From: JAHDDW01 sp964648795
GTDB taxonomy: Bacteria > Actinomycetota > Acidimicrobiia > Acidimicrobiales > SZUA-35
Length of the DNA stretch: 64,000 nucleotides
Assembly: GCA_964648795.1 (NCBI GenBank)
Contig: CAZYMB010000001.1
Location: 143,996 to 207,995, forward strand
Reading direction: 5' to 3'
Shown: in pieces, positions 42,920-51,784 of the stretch
Layout of the letters: each line of letters opens with the position of its first letter
How positions within the stretch are numbered: position 1 is the stretch's first letter
Position numbers and translations under genes: made by a program
The notes under the pieces: model-generated
Told to the model about the DNA's origin: nothing
Seen by the model: the letters and a program-made list of their open reading frames with translations, nothing else
Database searches by the model: none

Positions 42920-44206
42920 GTGGATACTCCTAGCTCAAGCTCACAAATCACAGTTGGTATAATCGGTGGAGGCCAGCTTGGGCGCATGCTTACTCAGGCA
43001 GCACAACAGCTAAATATCGACGTGATTTGCCTTGATCCTGCAGACAATTGTCCTGCAGCTCAAGTTGGAGCGGCTCAGATAGTTGGCGAACTGTCTGATA
43101 CTGACAGGTTGTATGAGTTGGCTTCTCAAGTAACTCATTTGACTTGGGAGATAGAACATTTCGATGTGGATGCTTTAGAGGTTGTACTTTCGAAGCTTGA
43201 AAGTCCGCCGGTGGTTAACCCTAAGCCATCTGATCTGCGAATTATTGCTGACAAGCTAATTCAGAAAGAACATTTAGCAAGTAGAGGTGTGGCTGTACCT
43301 AGGTTTGCAGCACTCAGTGCTCCAGAACTACCCGGAGCAATCAACCAGGCAGGTATGCTGTTCGATGAGTGGGGTGGACTTATAGTCAAATCTCGCAGGG
43401 GAGGGTTTGATGGTAGAGGCAATGCTGTAGTTCGAGACAGGTCTCAGATTGAAGCTGCCATAGCTGATCTTTCCCCTAATTATTCACCTACAGATCTTTA
43501 TGTTGAAGAGCTAGTCAACTTCGACTCTGAAGTCTCGGTGCTTATAGCTAAATCGGACACCCTAATTACAGCCTACGATTTGGTGACTACAGTACACGAA
43601 GACAATATTTGTCATACTGTGTCAGCTCCGGCTCAGGTTAGTGATGAAGTAACGGCGGCAGCGTTCGATCTAGGTAAGCGAGTCGCTCAAGGGTTCGAAG
43701 GCTCTGGGGTGTTCGCAATCGAAATGTTTGTGACAGCTAACGAAGAACAGCTTGTTCAGGTAAATGAGATAGCACCAAGAGTGCACAACTCCGGACACCA
43801 CACGATCGAGGCATGCGAGACATCACAGTTCGAGAACCATATAAGAGGTGTCTGTGGGCTGCGAACTGGTTTCACCCAGCTATCTGCCGGTAGAGCACTG
43901 ATGCTCAATATTTTGGGAACCAAAAATATTGACTCGCCTGAACTACCGGCCATCGCCGAAGTCGACACCGGGTTAGAGGAAGCTTCGGCTTATATTCACT
44001 GGTATGGCAAGGCGCCAGTAAAGGAGGCTCGAAAGATGGGTCACATAAACGTTGTNNNNNNNNNNNNNNNNNNNNNNNNNNNNNNNNNNNNNNNNNNNNN
44101 NNNNNNNNNNNNNNNNNNNNNNNNNNNNNNNNNNNNNNNNNNNNNNNNNNNNNNNGAGACGGACAAAGAGCTTCAAAAGCTTGGCTGGGAAGAGTGGAAT
44201 TCTTAA
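42920..44206 (+). CDS. purK: PurK, 5-(carboxyamino)imidazole ribonucleotide synthase (interrupted by a gap)
   Basis: ATP-grasp enzyme of purine synthesis. The N-terminal GIIGGGQLGRMLTQAA is the family signature, followed by KSRRGGFDGRGN and the VNEIAPRVHNSGHHTIEA block. HWYGKAPVKEARKMGHINV marks the end of the ATP-grasp domain. A run of 100 Ns (44056-44155) follows, then a short in-frame end (ELQKLGWEEWNS). The frame across the gap is not certain, and the 3' part could even belong to another gene such as purE. Start is GTG. Confidence 0.88.
   Translation: MDTPSSSSQITVGIIGGGQLGRMLTQAAQQLNIDVICLDPADNCPAAQVGAAQIVGELSDTDRLYELASQVTHLTWEIEHFDVDALEVVLSKLESPPVVNPKPSDLRIIADKLIQKEHLASRGVAVPRFAALSAPELPGAINQAGMLFDEWGGLIVKSRRGGFDGRGNAVVRDRSQIEAAIADLSPNYSPTDLYVEELVNFDSEVSVLIAKSDTLITAYDLVTTVHEDNICHTVSAPAQVSDEVTAAAFDLGKRVAQGFEGSGVFAIEMFVTANEEQLVQVNEIAPRVHNSGHHTIEACETSQFENHIRGVCGLRTGFTQLSAGRALMLNILGTKNIDSPELPAIAEVDTGLEEASAYIHWYGKAPVKEARKMGHINVXXXXXXXXXXXXXXXXXXXXXXXXXXXXXXXXXXETDKELQKLGWEEWNS
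44056..44155. other. assembly gap of 100 Ns
   Basis: Interrupts the 3' part of purK. The exact length of 100 is a scaffolding convention, so the true distance is unknown. Confidence 0.98.
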
Positions 44207-44209
44207 GGT

Positions 44210-45142
44210 TTAGCGACCTTCTGAGATTCCAAAACCTCTAAGAGATAACCGTGGCCCGTACTTGGGTGCAGAAGAGTTGGCTTTACAAAGCCTGATTACT
44301 CGCCAACGATGTGGTCTGTAGGGTTCAAGCATCTCTAGCATCTCGGCATCTGTTGCTCTAGAGATGCCATGCAGGTTCCAGGCAACCGTATTAGGTATAT
44401 GGTAGTCGCCTACCGGTACAGCATCAGAGTTGCCGTAAGCAACAGCATCAATTAAACCCAGAGTCCATAACCCAATGCCTCGAATACTGGCTAATCGTTT
44501 CATATTCAGGCGATCCTGGTCTAAGTAGTTCGCAGGCCTAGTTATCGGCTGAACTTTCAGGCGTGGGATCTCTTTAGCCAAGCGAATGATCGTTTCGGCA
44601 CGTTTGCGTTCGACACCAAGGCGATGGAAGTCTGTGTAACTCATCTCGCACACTTGAGGCGGAGTTGGTAGAAGCTTAGATCTGAGAGGGCCCGGTGCCA
44701 CGGCGCCGAACATATTGCGGAGGCCACGCAGCGATTGCATTGCTTTAGTTACTTGGACCTTTTGGCTAAGTATTGCACCAATGGCTGAATCCCAAACCAG
44801 ATCAGTGCGGCCGAGGCGAAATTTATTGTTCTTCCAGAGCTTTGCTAGTTCGTCCTCTGGGGCAAAGCTATTGGAGCCATCATCGACGCCAAGCAGGTCA
44901 GGCACTTTGTTAGTCGCCCACTCAGATCCTTCACCCCAAGCGTTCGTTGAAATTGTTTCTGTGTCTAGGCGTTTGAGTTCAAGTGTGACGGGCCCTTGTG
45001 GTGTATTGGTTGTCCACCATGCAGAGGGTCCGAGAAGAACTGGAGATTTTAGACCGGCGATGGTGGAGCGGAAGCTGTACCGAGTATCAAAATGAACAAC
45101 GCTACTAATGTCGGGAGTTGTTTCACTTGACTGTGAGGTCAC
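44210..45142 (-). CDS. AlkA-like HhH-GPD DNA glycosylase
   Basis: Base-excision repair enzyme for alkylated bases. The helix-hairpin-helix is LASIRGIGLWTLGLIDAVAY, and the following VPVGDYHIPN contains the catalytic Asp. The N-terminal region is an AlkA-type domain. 310 aa. It lies 10 nt downstream of a small HTH gene on the same strand. Confidence 0.85.
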   Translation of the reverse strand: MTSQSSETTPDISSVVHFDTRYSFRSTIAGLKSPVLLGPSAWWTTNTPQGPVTLELKRLDTETISTNAWGEGSEWATNKVPDLLGVDDGSNSFAPEDELAKLWKNNKFRLGRTDLVWDSAIGAILSQKVQVTKAMQSLRGLRNMFGAVAPGPLRSKLLPTPPQVCEMSYTDFHRLGVERKRAETIIRLAKEIPRLKVQPITRPANYLDQDRLNMKRLASIRGIGLWTLGLIDAVAYGNSDAVPVGDYHIPNTVAWNLHGISRATDAEMLEMLEPYRPHRWRVIRLCKANSSAPKYGPRLSLRGFGISEGR

Positions 45143-45151
45143 AGAGTTAGG

Positions 45152-45388
45152 TTAGCTTGCCTCTGCTTGAGTTTTAACTTCGCTCGACTTGAGAACATCA
45201 ATAATCTCTTCGAGGATAAATATAAATTTGCGACTATCCGGTAGACGACGTGCCGGTAGCCGGCCGTCTCCTGCCATGGTAAGTACCGTCCTAGGATTTA
45301 GATCCAGTAGTTCAGCGACCTGTGCGCTAGTGAGAGTTGGCTTGTAAGCCCCTCTAATTGCCTCATATCCGTCGTTTTTCCCGCTCAT
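45152..45388 (-). CDS. small helix-turn-helix DNA-binding protein
   Basis: A 78-aa protein with an excisionase/MerR-like HTH (TLTSAQVAELLDLNPRTVLTMAGDGRLPARRLPDSRKF). The family usually binds DNA in regulation or recombination. No integrase or phage genes are present, so regulation is more likely. It is divergent from the TadE-like gene. Confidence 0.75.
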   Translation of the reverse strand: MSGKNDGYEAIRGAYKPTLTSAQVAELLDLNPRTVLTMAGDGRLPARRLPDSRKFIFILEEIIDVLKSSEVKTQAEAS

Positions 45389-45455
45389 AGACCGAATACT
45401 ACCGTTAATTAGGTTTTTTTACCTTTGAGAGGCGATTTTTATCAAGAATTGGTTT

Positions 45456-46031
45456 TTGGCTGTCGATGAATCCTTTGTGAAAGCTTTCCTAACTAGATTC
45501 AGGCGTTCGAGTCGTAAAGACTCTGAGCGTGGAGCAAACCTTGTCGAATTTGCTCTCGTGGCGCCTTTATTCTTCCTTCTAGTATTCGGGATGATTGAAG
45601 GCGCAGCTTTATTCTTTGCGAGAAACACAATCGGTCTCGCAGCTTCTGATGCCGTAAGAGAAGCATCACTTGCGAGTAACGCTACTGATGAAGATGTTCT
45701 TTCTGTGATTGCTCGGGCCGAAGACAATGCTTTCGGGTCAAACATTACGAGAGTAATTTTGTTTAGGGCTGAGGACGAGAAGGCTGAACCTTCGTCGGCC
45801 TGCCTCACTGGGGGAGGAGACAGCGACTGTGTCGTTTACGACGGTAGTGTTCTGGGCTCCACAACCTTTCCAGCTTGTACTGCCGGTTGGTGCAATAGAA
45901 GTAACCCTGACGGTATTGGCGTTTGGATCGTTGCAGACTATGACGGTTTGACCGGGCTTAACCCATTTCCGATTAGTTGGACTGTACAGAAGTTTGCTCT
46001 TATTGAGCCAGGACTGGGAACTACACCATGA
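45456..46031 (+). CDS. TadE-like pseudopilin (first of two)
   Basis: A 191-aa protein with the TadE-type segment GANLVEFALVAPLFFLLVFG (about 28-47), where the conserved Glu follows Val-Glu-Phe. The rest is extracellular with Cys. Tad systems make adhesive Flp pili, and TadE/F/G are minor components. TTG at 45456 or GTG at 45477 could be the start. It overlaps the next gene by 4 bp (ATGA). Confidence 0.8.
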   Translation: MAVDESFVKAFLTRFRRSSRKDSERGANLVEFALVAPLFFLLVFGMIEGAALFFARNTIGLAASDAVREASLASNATDEDVLSVIARAEDNAFGSNITRVILFRAEDEKAEPSSACLTGGGDSDCVVYDGSVLGSTTFPACTAGWCNRSNPDGIGVWIVADYDGLTGLNPFPISWTVQKFALIEPGLGTTP

Positions 46032-46708
46032 TTAACCGTCTAAGACCATTTTTAGCAAACAGGCGAGAACGTAGCCGTGGCGCGGCCCTAGTCGAGTTCG
46101 CTTTAGTCTTACCACTATTAATAGCCCTATTTGTTGGAGTCGTAGACTTTGGTGAAGCGTGGTTCAACTCAACTTCTGTTCAGACTGGTGTTCGGTCTGC
46201 TTCAGTAGTCGGTTTCGATGCAGGTAATCAGGATTTCCAACACGATCAGCTCGTGGTTGAGAGCATAATTCGTGAGCTCGATGGTCGTGGCTTTGACGAA
46301 ATAGAAAGAATTGTCATTTATGATGCTGACAACCCAAGTCTTAACCCCGGATGTCTAGCAGATGTGAGCACGACGGCTACAGCAGCTAGTGGTCACATGG
46401 GGGACTGTAATATCTACGGCAAGACCTTTTTGAGTAACGTGGCTGCGGGGACCAATTCCATTACTTGGGCGAACGAGTGCGCAAGTAACGTTGGTCGATG
46501 GTGGTGTTACAACACGCGTGGTACTACTGATGGCGCTGTAATAGCGCCTGATGGTAGCAATCTAATTGCAGCGCCAACATTTAACGTGGGTGTCGAGGTA
46601 ACTGTTAAGGCGGACGCCCTTGTTGGTTTCTTCCCATTCTTTCAGGAGTATACGTTAACTAAAACATCGATTATTCCTGAGATAGCAAACCGTTCGACAA
46701 CACCTTAA
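46028..46708 (+). CDS. TadE/TadG-like pseudopilin (second of two)
   Basis: A paralog of the upstream gene with the segment GAALVEFALVLPLLIALFVG near its N-terminus, then an extracellular domain of about 170 residues with several Cys. 226 aa. The two are translationally coupled. No tadA/B/C, flp or prepilin peptidase gene is seen in the window. It shares TTAA with the convergent gene. Confidence 0.8.
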   Translation: MINRLRPFLANRRERSRGAALVEFALVLPLLIALFVGVVDFGEAWFNSTSVQTGVRSASVVGFDAGNQDFQHDQLVVESIIRELDGRGFDEIERIVIYDADNPSLNPGCLADVSTTATAASGHMGDCNIYGKTFLSNVAAGTNSITWANECASNVGRWWCYNTRGTTDGAVIAPDGSNLIAAPTFNVGVEVTVKADALVGFFPFFQEYTLTKTSIIPEIANRSTTP

Positions 46709-47571
46709 ACAATTGGCCAGGGGTACCTGCGCCCACCGGTTTCGTCGACAGGGAATCGACTGCTCGACAGCAACGCTCTAGTTCTAGTCTTTAGCGCATC
46801 TAGTTCGAACGAGTCGAGGAGATTTGAACCCTTTGGTTCATAGCTAGTTAGGTTGTCTACGAAGTCGCCCCAGTTATCCAAAAGTATTGTTAGTGACTTA
46901 GTGATTGTGGCCGGTAGTGGTTCATTTGCAAAGTCCCAAATAACGGTTCTCAGCTTGTAGATCTCGTGCAGGCATAGTCCTTGGTCGATTCCCCAAACTA
47001 GCCGGCTCTGCTCGTCCAAAATACAGTGACTCGATTTTCGATCTGTGTTGTTTGCAATGTAGTCGAAAGCGCAAGTTTGTTTGAGTGTGTCTTCGAGTGA
47101 ATCAATCCAGGAAAGAGTTTCTGGATCTTCAGAATTTTTGTCCTCAATAACTTTTATAAGAGACAGATAATGCTCGGCAAAGTCAGCCTCGACGAAAAGT
47201 TGTGCCGAACCTGCACCCAGTGGTCCGTCGACCATAACTGTGGGTGGGATGATGTCCCACCCGACAAAGTTAGATATCACATAGCTGGCGACTTCTCTTC
47301 TAGCTAGGTTCTCTGGAAAGTCGTGGAGTGGTTGTTCTGCTTCGATTGGTTTGTAAACAGTCTTGTAGTTCTTACTGCCAGCTTCTCCATTTGAGTTTTG
47401 GTTGATAACTCCTGTGTCTATAAGCAGCGTAGTGTTTGAGGAGTTCGCTATTTGTCCTAGTAATGTTGCGTTCTCATCCTTGAAAGAGTTGACGATTAGT
47501 TCTTCAGCTTCGGTTGAACTTAGCCCAAAGGTTTTTTGATATCGGTCGAGTGGAGGGGATTCAGTGGACAC
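46705..47571 (-). CDS. SCO1664-family protein
   Basis: A 288-aa actinobacterial protein with remote similarity to kinase folds: NYKTVYKPIEAEQPLHDFP, LARREVASYVISNF, DYIANNTDRKSSHCIL and IDQGLCLHE. The TDRKxxH and IDqGl parts look like catalytic and metal-binding elements of a lipid-kinase-like fold. Function unknown. Its start overlaps the DUF3090 stop by one base, and that gene overlaps the phosphomutase gene, so the three form an operon. Confidence 0.82.
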   Translation of the reverse strand: MSTESPPLDRYQKTFGLSSTEAEELIVNSFKDENATLLGQIANSSNTTLLIDTGVINQNSNGEAGSKNYKTVYKPIEAEQPLHDFPENLARREVASYVISNFVGWDIIPPTVMVDGPLGAGSAQLFVEADFAEHYLSLIKVIEDKNSEDPETLSWIDSLEDTLKQTCAFDYIANNTDRKSSHCILDEQSRLVWGIDQGLCLHEIYKLRTVIWDFANEPLPATITKSLTILLDNWGDFVDNLTSYEPKGSNLLDSFELDALKTRTRALLSSSRFPVDETGGRRYPWPIV

Positions 47572-48221
47572 TAGTTAAGTCGAGGGCAGGCGTGGCTAAG
47601 TAAATCCCGAGGCTGTCCGCACAGGTCGCAAGGTTTCCTGCCTTTGGAGACGAGCCCATTTGTATCTGTTATAAACCCTTGTGCTTGATGCTGGTCAATC
47701 AGGATGCGAATTTCGTTTAGGTTTACATATTCCGCAGTCTCTGAAGGTTCGGCGCCTAGTTCCTCTGCCATAAAATCGTTATTCGCTAGCTGGTCAAGTT
47801 CTTCTGTAGTGACTTCTCGGAAAGCGCTGGTATCTAGTTCAATTAGTGAAACAACCATCATTTGGTTAGCCATATCTATGCCGACTGAGATTTCGCCGAC
47901 TGGAAATTCAGGGTCAACGTCGGTTTGATTTGGTCTAGCCGGTGAAGTGTAGTTAGCGGCTTGTTCTAACAGCACGCTGTCGTTAACCGTGGGCATGTCG
48001 GCCATAATTTTGGTTAGGAAACCAGCTAGAGCGACGGCTTGTTCTTTCTCTATCTTTACTTGCACAGAAGCGCTATAGTCGCCTAGCTCTATGAAGAAAA
48101 TACGATTGCCGGGTTGGCCGGCTGCGCCTACACGAAAGTGAGTGTTGTCTCGGTAGTCCTTTAAATGGCGGCCGTCGAATGCCGGATCTTCGCCAAGCTC
48201 GTCTGGAAAATTGTCGTCCAT
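47571..48221 (-). CDS. DUF3090-family protein
   Basis: A 216-aa protein of unknown function common in actinobacteria. The N-terminal FRVGAAGQPGNRIFFIELG and the C-terminal zinc-binding-like CDLCGQPRDLLSHACPR are characteristic. It sits between the SCO1664-family gene and the phosphomutase gene with one-base overlaps on both sides, the gene order known for this group. Confidence 0.85.
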   Translation of the reverse strand: MDDNFPDELGEDPAFDGRHLKDYRDNTHFRVGAAGQPGNRIFFIELGDYSASVQVKIEKEQAVALAGFLTKIMADMPTVNDSVLLEQAANYTSPARPNQTDVDPEFPVGEISVGIDMANQMMVVSLIELDTSAFREVTTEELDQLANNDFMAEELGAEPSETAEYVNLNEIRILIDQHQAQGFITDTNGLVSKGRKPCDLCGQPRDLLSHACPRLN

Positions 48222-48877
48222 TAGCCGTTTTCCTCCCGCTTAAAGTCAGTTGGTAGTGAGTTCATTGTTGTAATCATATGACCTGTGTCTGTAAACAATA
48301 TCTCAGATACAGAGCATGGAGATATAAACAGTCTTTGGAAGTCATCTAATCCCATACCTAGAAAGTGAGCCATGGCGCACTTAATCACATCGGCGTGGGC
48401 TACACAGATAAGAGTTGCACCAGGGTGTTCGTCTTTAATACGAATTAGGCCAGTAATTATGCGGTCTTGCATCTCGACGAACGATTCGCCACCTGGGAAC
48501 CTGAAGGTTGATGGTGTCTCTTGGACTTGTTTCCACTCTGGCAGTTTACGAAGCTCAGCGAGTTCCTGGCCGGTCCAGTCGCCAAAGTCGGCTTCGATTA
48601 TGTCTTCGAGTGTCTGAGTGGGGACTCCAAGGGCTTCTGCGATTGGCTCGGCAGTCTGCTGGGTTCTTTCCAAGGGTGAAGCAAAGAGATGAATTTCAGG
48701 ATTTTTGTCTTTATCGCTGAGCAGTTGAACCCTTAAATCGTTGGCTACGGCTTTGGCCTGGGCTATGCCCTCATCGCTTAAGAAAAGCCCGGGAGTTCTA
48801 CCGGGTAAGATCGAACCTGTAGTTGTGGTCTTGCCGTGGCGTACGAGGATTAGGTGCGTCGGGGTTTGCTCAGCCAT
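48221..48877 (-). CDS. histidine phosphatase superfamily (MSMEG_4193-like phosphomutase)
   Basis: A phosphoglycerate-mutase-fold enzyme of 218 aa. LILVRHGKT holds the catalytic His of the RHG motif, with FASPLERTQQTAEPIAEALG and VAHADVIKCAMAHFLG downstream. It belongs to the subgroup that accompanies DUF3090 and SCO1664-family genes. The substrate is unknown. Confidence 0.88.
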   Translation of the reverse strand: MAEQTPTHLILVRHGKTTTTGSILPGRTPGLFLSDEGIAQAKAVANDLRVQLLSDKDKNPEIHLFASPLERTQQTAEPIAEALGVPTQTLEDIIEADFGDWTGQELAELRKLPEWKQVQETPSTFRFPGGESFVEMQDRIITGLIRIKDEHPGATLICVAHADVIKCAMAHFLGMGLDDFQRLFISPCSVSEILFTDTGHMITTMNSLPTDFKREENG

Positions 48878-49133
48878 ACACGTACAGCCTATACAATTTG
48901 GTGTTAACTGGGGTTTTGTCCGCGCTGGTTAGAGCGAGACTGTGGTGATCGTTGGCCACCTGATTGCGGTAGCTGCTCTGCAGAGTCCAATTCTAGTTGA
49001 GTGATTTCTTCATACAAATGCGTCTTTTTTCTGCCAAGTAAGCTGCCAGGGCAACCTCGGCTATTTGCCACTTTCCCATTGCAGTTTCGCCTATGTTGCC
49101 TACGATTTAGTAGAGCTCGCTAGGCTTCGATTC
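48878..49133. other. intergenic stretch with no convincing gene
   Basis: The 256 bp between the phosphomutase and the glycosylase starts probably hold divergent promoters. A minus-strand frame of about 55 codons exists (roughly 48902-49069), rich in Gln, Ser and Arg near its end, but no ribosome site or family supports it. Confidence 0.35.
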
Positions 49134-49395
49134 GTGAAGCCCGAGCACCAACTTTTAGAGCTTCGTTCTGAGATTGAGTCATGCGTTTTGTGTCCTCGGT
49201 TAGTTGGTTGGCGTGAAGAGGTCGCAGAGAAGAAGCGTCGAGCCTATGTAGACCAAGAATATTGGGGCAAGCCTGTACCTGGGTTTGGTGACCCTAGTGC
49301 CGAGCTGATGATTGTTGGTTTAGCTCCTGGCGCTCATGGGGCAAACAGAACAGGACGTATTTTTACAGGTGATCGCTCCGGTGATTGGTTGTTTG
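49134..49395 (+). CDS. family-5 uracil-DNA glycosylase, truncated by a gap
   Basis: The first 87 codons are visible before an N run. The ESCVLCPRLVGWR segment carries two Fe-S-type Cys, and the motif GFGDPSAELMIVGLAPGAHG then NRTGRIFTGDRSGDWL is typical of family 5 (UDGb) rather than family 4. The start may be GTG 49134; other starts upstream cannot be excluded. The 3' end lies in the gap and its sequence is unknown. Confidence 0.85.
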
Positions 49396-49495
49396 NNNNN
49401 NNNNNNNNNNNNNNNNNNNNNNNNNNNNNNNNNNNNNNNNNNNNNNNNNNNNNNNNNNNNNNNNNNNNNNNNNNNNNNNNNNNNNNNNNNNNNNN
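49396..49495. other. assembly gap of 100 Ns
   Basis: Cuts the uracil-DNA glycosylase gene. The sequence after it does not continue the glycosylase, so the real missing segment is longer than 100 bases. Confidence 0.95.
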
Positions 49496-49554
49496 AGTTG
49501 GTGTCACGATATCGGTCTTGATCTTGGTCTTCTTGTGTACACTGTGTAGCTCAC

Positions 49555-49627
49555 GCCTCCTTAGCTCAGTTGGTAGAGCGCATCCATGGTAAGGATGAGG
49601 TCAACAGTTCAATTCTGTTAGGAGGCT
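49555..49627 (+). tRNA. tRNA-Thr (GGU)
   Basis: A 73-nt cloverleaf. Acceptor GCCTCCT pairs with AGGAGGC, the anticodon stem CATCC/GGATG encloses ATGGTAA (anticodon GGT), and the T arm is AACAG/TTCAATT/CTGTT. CCA is not encoded. Confidence 0.96.
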
Positions 49628-49641
49628 CTTCCAGGTGCGAG

Positions 49642-49667
49642 TCGCAGTGTTATTGGTAGCACTGCGA
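49642..49667 (+). terminator. stem-loop after tRNA-Thr
   Basis: An 8-bp perfect stem TCGCAGTG/CACTGCGA with a 10-nt loop, followed by CCTTTAT. The U tract is short, so termination is probable but weak. A TATAAT hexamer (49673-49678) follows and may serve the next gene. Confidence 0.5.
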
Positions 49668-49780
49668 TCCTTTATAATCGTTGTTACTCGCTTCAACCGA
49701 TAGGCTGCGAACAAGATTTTACTGGCTGACTATTGAAATCAATAAGCCAGAGAGCAGATGACCATTTAGAGAGGCAGTCG

Positions 49781-51754
49781 ATGGGCGAAGAGTCAAATAA
49801 CGAGAATGAAACCGAAACAGAGTGGCATCGTTTAATCGGTACTGACGAATTAGACGAGGGCAGAGTCACAACCGTCGCAATCGGTACTAAGACATTTGCA
49901 GTGTCTCATTACGAAGGTAAGTTTGGTTGTCTTGACAATGCATGTCCTCATCAGGGTGGCCCACTAGGCGAGGGGTCGATTGAGAAGGGATGGCTTCGCT
50001 GTCCATGGCACGGATACGACTACTCGCCGTTGGATGGTAAACCTCCTGGAGGTTTTTCAGATGCACCTGATTGTTTTAAAACCGAAGTACGCAACAATGA
50101 AGTCTGGGTTGAGCTGCCACGCGAGAAGCCTCTTCCTCGCACTGTTTCAGATGTCATGGTAGAGACAATGGTCAATTGGGGTCTAACTCATATGTTTGGG
50201 ATGGTTGGGCACTCTAATCTTGGGTTCGCAGACGCAATGCGCAAAGCAGAAGACAGAGGTGAGCTTACATATATTGGTGTTCGTCACGAAGGTGCCGCAG
50301 CATTTGCGGCAACAGCCTATGGCAAGCTAACTGGGATACCGGGCGGCTGTTTCGGCATAGCTGGGCCAGGTTCGACCAATCTATTAACTGGTCTTTACGA
50401 CGCCAAAGAAGATCGTGCACCAGTTCTAGCAATTAGTGGGCAGGTACCGTCTAAAGTCCGAGGTAGAGGAGCTTTTCAAGACAGCGATTTAGAAGCAGCA
50501 TTCGCTGATGTTGCTGTGTATTCACAGACTGTGCAAGCCGACTCATCACACGCCGAGTTAGCGACACTGGCAATGAAGAATGCGATTGTGCAACGTGACG
50601 TAGCGCATTTGATTTATCCGGATGAAGTCCAACACTTGCCAGTGCCAGATGATACTCCGGCGCAAACTCCGGATGGTCGTACTGGTGCGACTGAGATTTC
50701 TCCGCCAGCTGAAGAACTAGAGAAAGCTATTGATCTGATTGCTAACTCTAAGCGTCCCATGATTATTGTCGGCAAGGGCTCGCACCATCACATGGATGCA
50801 ATCATTGCCCTAGCTGAAGAGATCGGTGCTCCCGTAGCTACAACGTATAAAGGTAAAGGCCTAATCGGAGACGACCACGAACTTGGTTGCGGAGTGCTTG
50901 GTCGCTCGGGTACGCCGGTAGCAAGTTGGTTCATGAATGAATCTGATCTTATTGTTGTATTTGGTGCCAGCTTTTCAAACCACACTGGAATTGCTGACTA
51001 CAAGCCACTGATTCAAGTTGATACCGACCCAATGGCTTTGGGAAGATTCCATGCAGTAGATCTGCCACTTCAGGGTCATGTTGCCGTTACGGCTGTACAG
51101 CTGAGAGAGGGCCTACCTGAGTCTCATAGTTGTACTGACCTTCGTGACGAAATTGCTGAACGTTGGGATATCTGGAACAAGGAAAAAGCTAGCCGTGTGC
51201 TAGATGACTCTGGCAATGGAATTAGTTCTGCTGCGGTGATGCAAGCAATGACTAATCAAATCGACGAGCACGCAGTGATTAGCGTGGATGTAGGAAATCA
51301 CTCTTATTCATTCGGTCGCTATTTCGAATCTAAGGCTGGTCAAGATGTATTGATGTCTGGCTATCTAGGCTCAATCGGGTTTGCTTTGCCAGCTTCGATG
51401 GGAACTTGGGCTGCGGCTGGTGACACTCGTCAAATCGTTGGTGTTAGTGGCGACGGAGGGTTCGGCCAGTATGCAATGGAGCTAACTACGTTGGCTAAGT
51501 ACGATATGAATATCACTCACATCATTCTAAATAACCATGAGCTTGGAAAGATTTCCAAAGAACAGCGTACTGCGGAGTGGGAAGTGTGGCAGACAAGCTT
51601 GGTCAACCCTGATTTTGCTGCCATGGCCGATCTGTGCGGAGTGAAAGGCTTCAGGGTTACCGATCCTGCAAAGTTGGATGAGACTATCCGTCAGGCTCTC
51701 GATCACAACGGCCCAGCCTTGGTGGACATAATTACCGACCCACTATTGGTATAA
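49781..51754 (+). CDS. Rieske domain fused to ThDP-dependent enzyme
   Basis: A 657-aa fusion. Residues 14-112 are a Rieske 2Fe-2S domain with ligands Cys55, His57 (CPHQGG) and Cys74, His77 (CPWHG). Residues 118-655 are a thiamine-diphosphate enzyme of the acetolactate synthase/pyruvate oxidase/glyoxylate carboligase type, with catalytic-site Glu170 (RHEGAAAFAA) and a ThDP-binding GDGGFGQY ... ILNNHELG block. It probably performs a 2-oxoacid decarboxylation coupled to electron transfer, but the substrate is unknown. The ATG at 49781 follows GAGAGG; an in-frame start at 49733 is possible. Confidence 0.9.
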   Translation: MGEESNNENETETEWHRLIGTDELDEGRVTTVAIGTKTFAVSHYEGKFGCLDNACPHQGGPLGEGSIEKGWLRCPWHGYDYSPLDGKPPGGFSDAPDCFKTEVRNNEVWVELPREKPLPRTVSDVMVETMVNWGLTHMFGMVGHSNLGFADAMRKAEDRGELTYIGVRHEGAAAFAATAYGKLTGIPGGCFGIAGPGSTNLLTGLYDAKEDRAPVLAISGQVPSKVRGRGAFQDSDLEAAFADVAVYSQTVQADSSHAELATLAMKNAIVQRDVAHLIYPDEVQHLPVPDDTPAQTPDGRTGATEISPPAEELEKAIDLIANSKRPMIIVGKGSHHHMDAIIALAEEIGAPVATTYKGKGLIGDDHELGCGVLGRSGTPVASWFMNESDLIVVFGASFSNHTGIADYKPLIQVDTDPMALGRFHAVDLPLQGHVAVTAVQLREGLPESHSCTDLRDEIAERWDIWNKEKASRVLDDSGNGISSAAVMQAMTNQIDEHAVISVDVGNHSYSFGRYFESKAGQDVLMSGYLGSIGFALPASMGTWAAAGDTRQIVGVSGDGGFGQYAMELTTLAKYDMNITHIILNNHELGKISKEQRTAEWEVWQTSLVNPDFAAMADLCGVKGFRVTDPAKLDETIRQALDHNGPALVDIITDPLLV

Positions 51755-51784
51755 GAACCTCGAACCAAAAAGAAGGACTAAAAC

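Noticed and set aside
45152..45388. Small excisionase-like HTH gene as a sign of prophage.
   Set aside because: There is no integrase, attachment repeat or phage structural gene in the neighbourhood, so a mobile element cannot be supported.
49496..49554. Continuation of the uracil-DNA glycosylase after the gap.
   Set aside because: The open frame runs into tRNA-Thr and contains no glycosylase motif; it is a coincidental frame.
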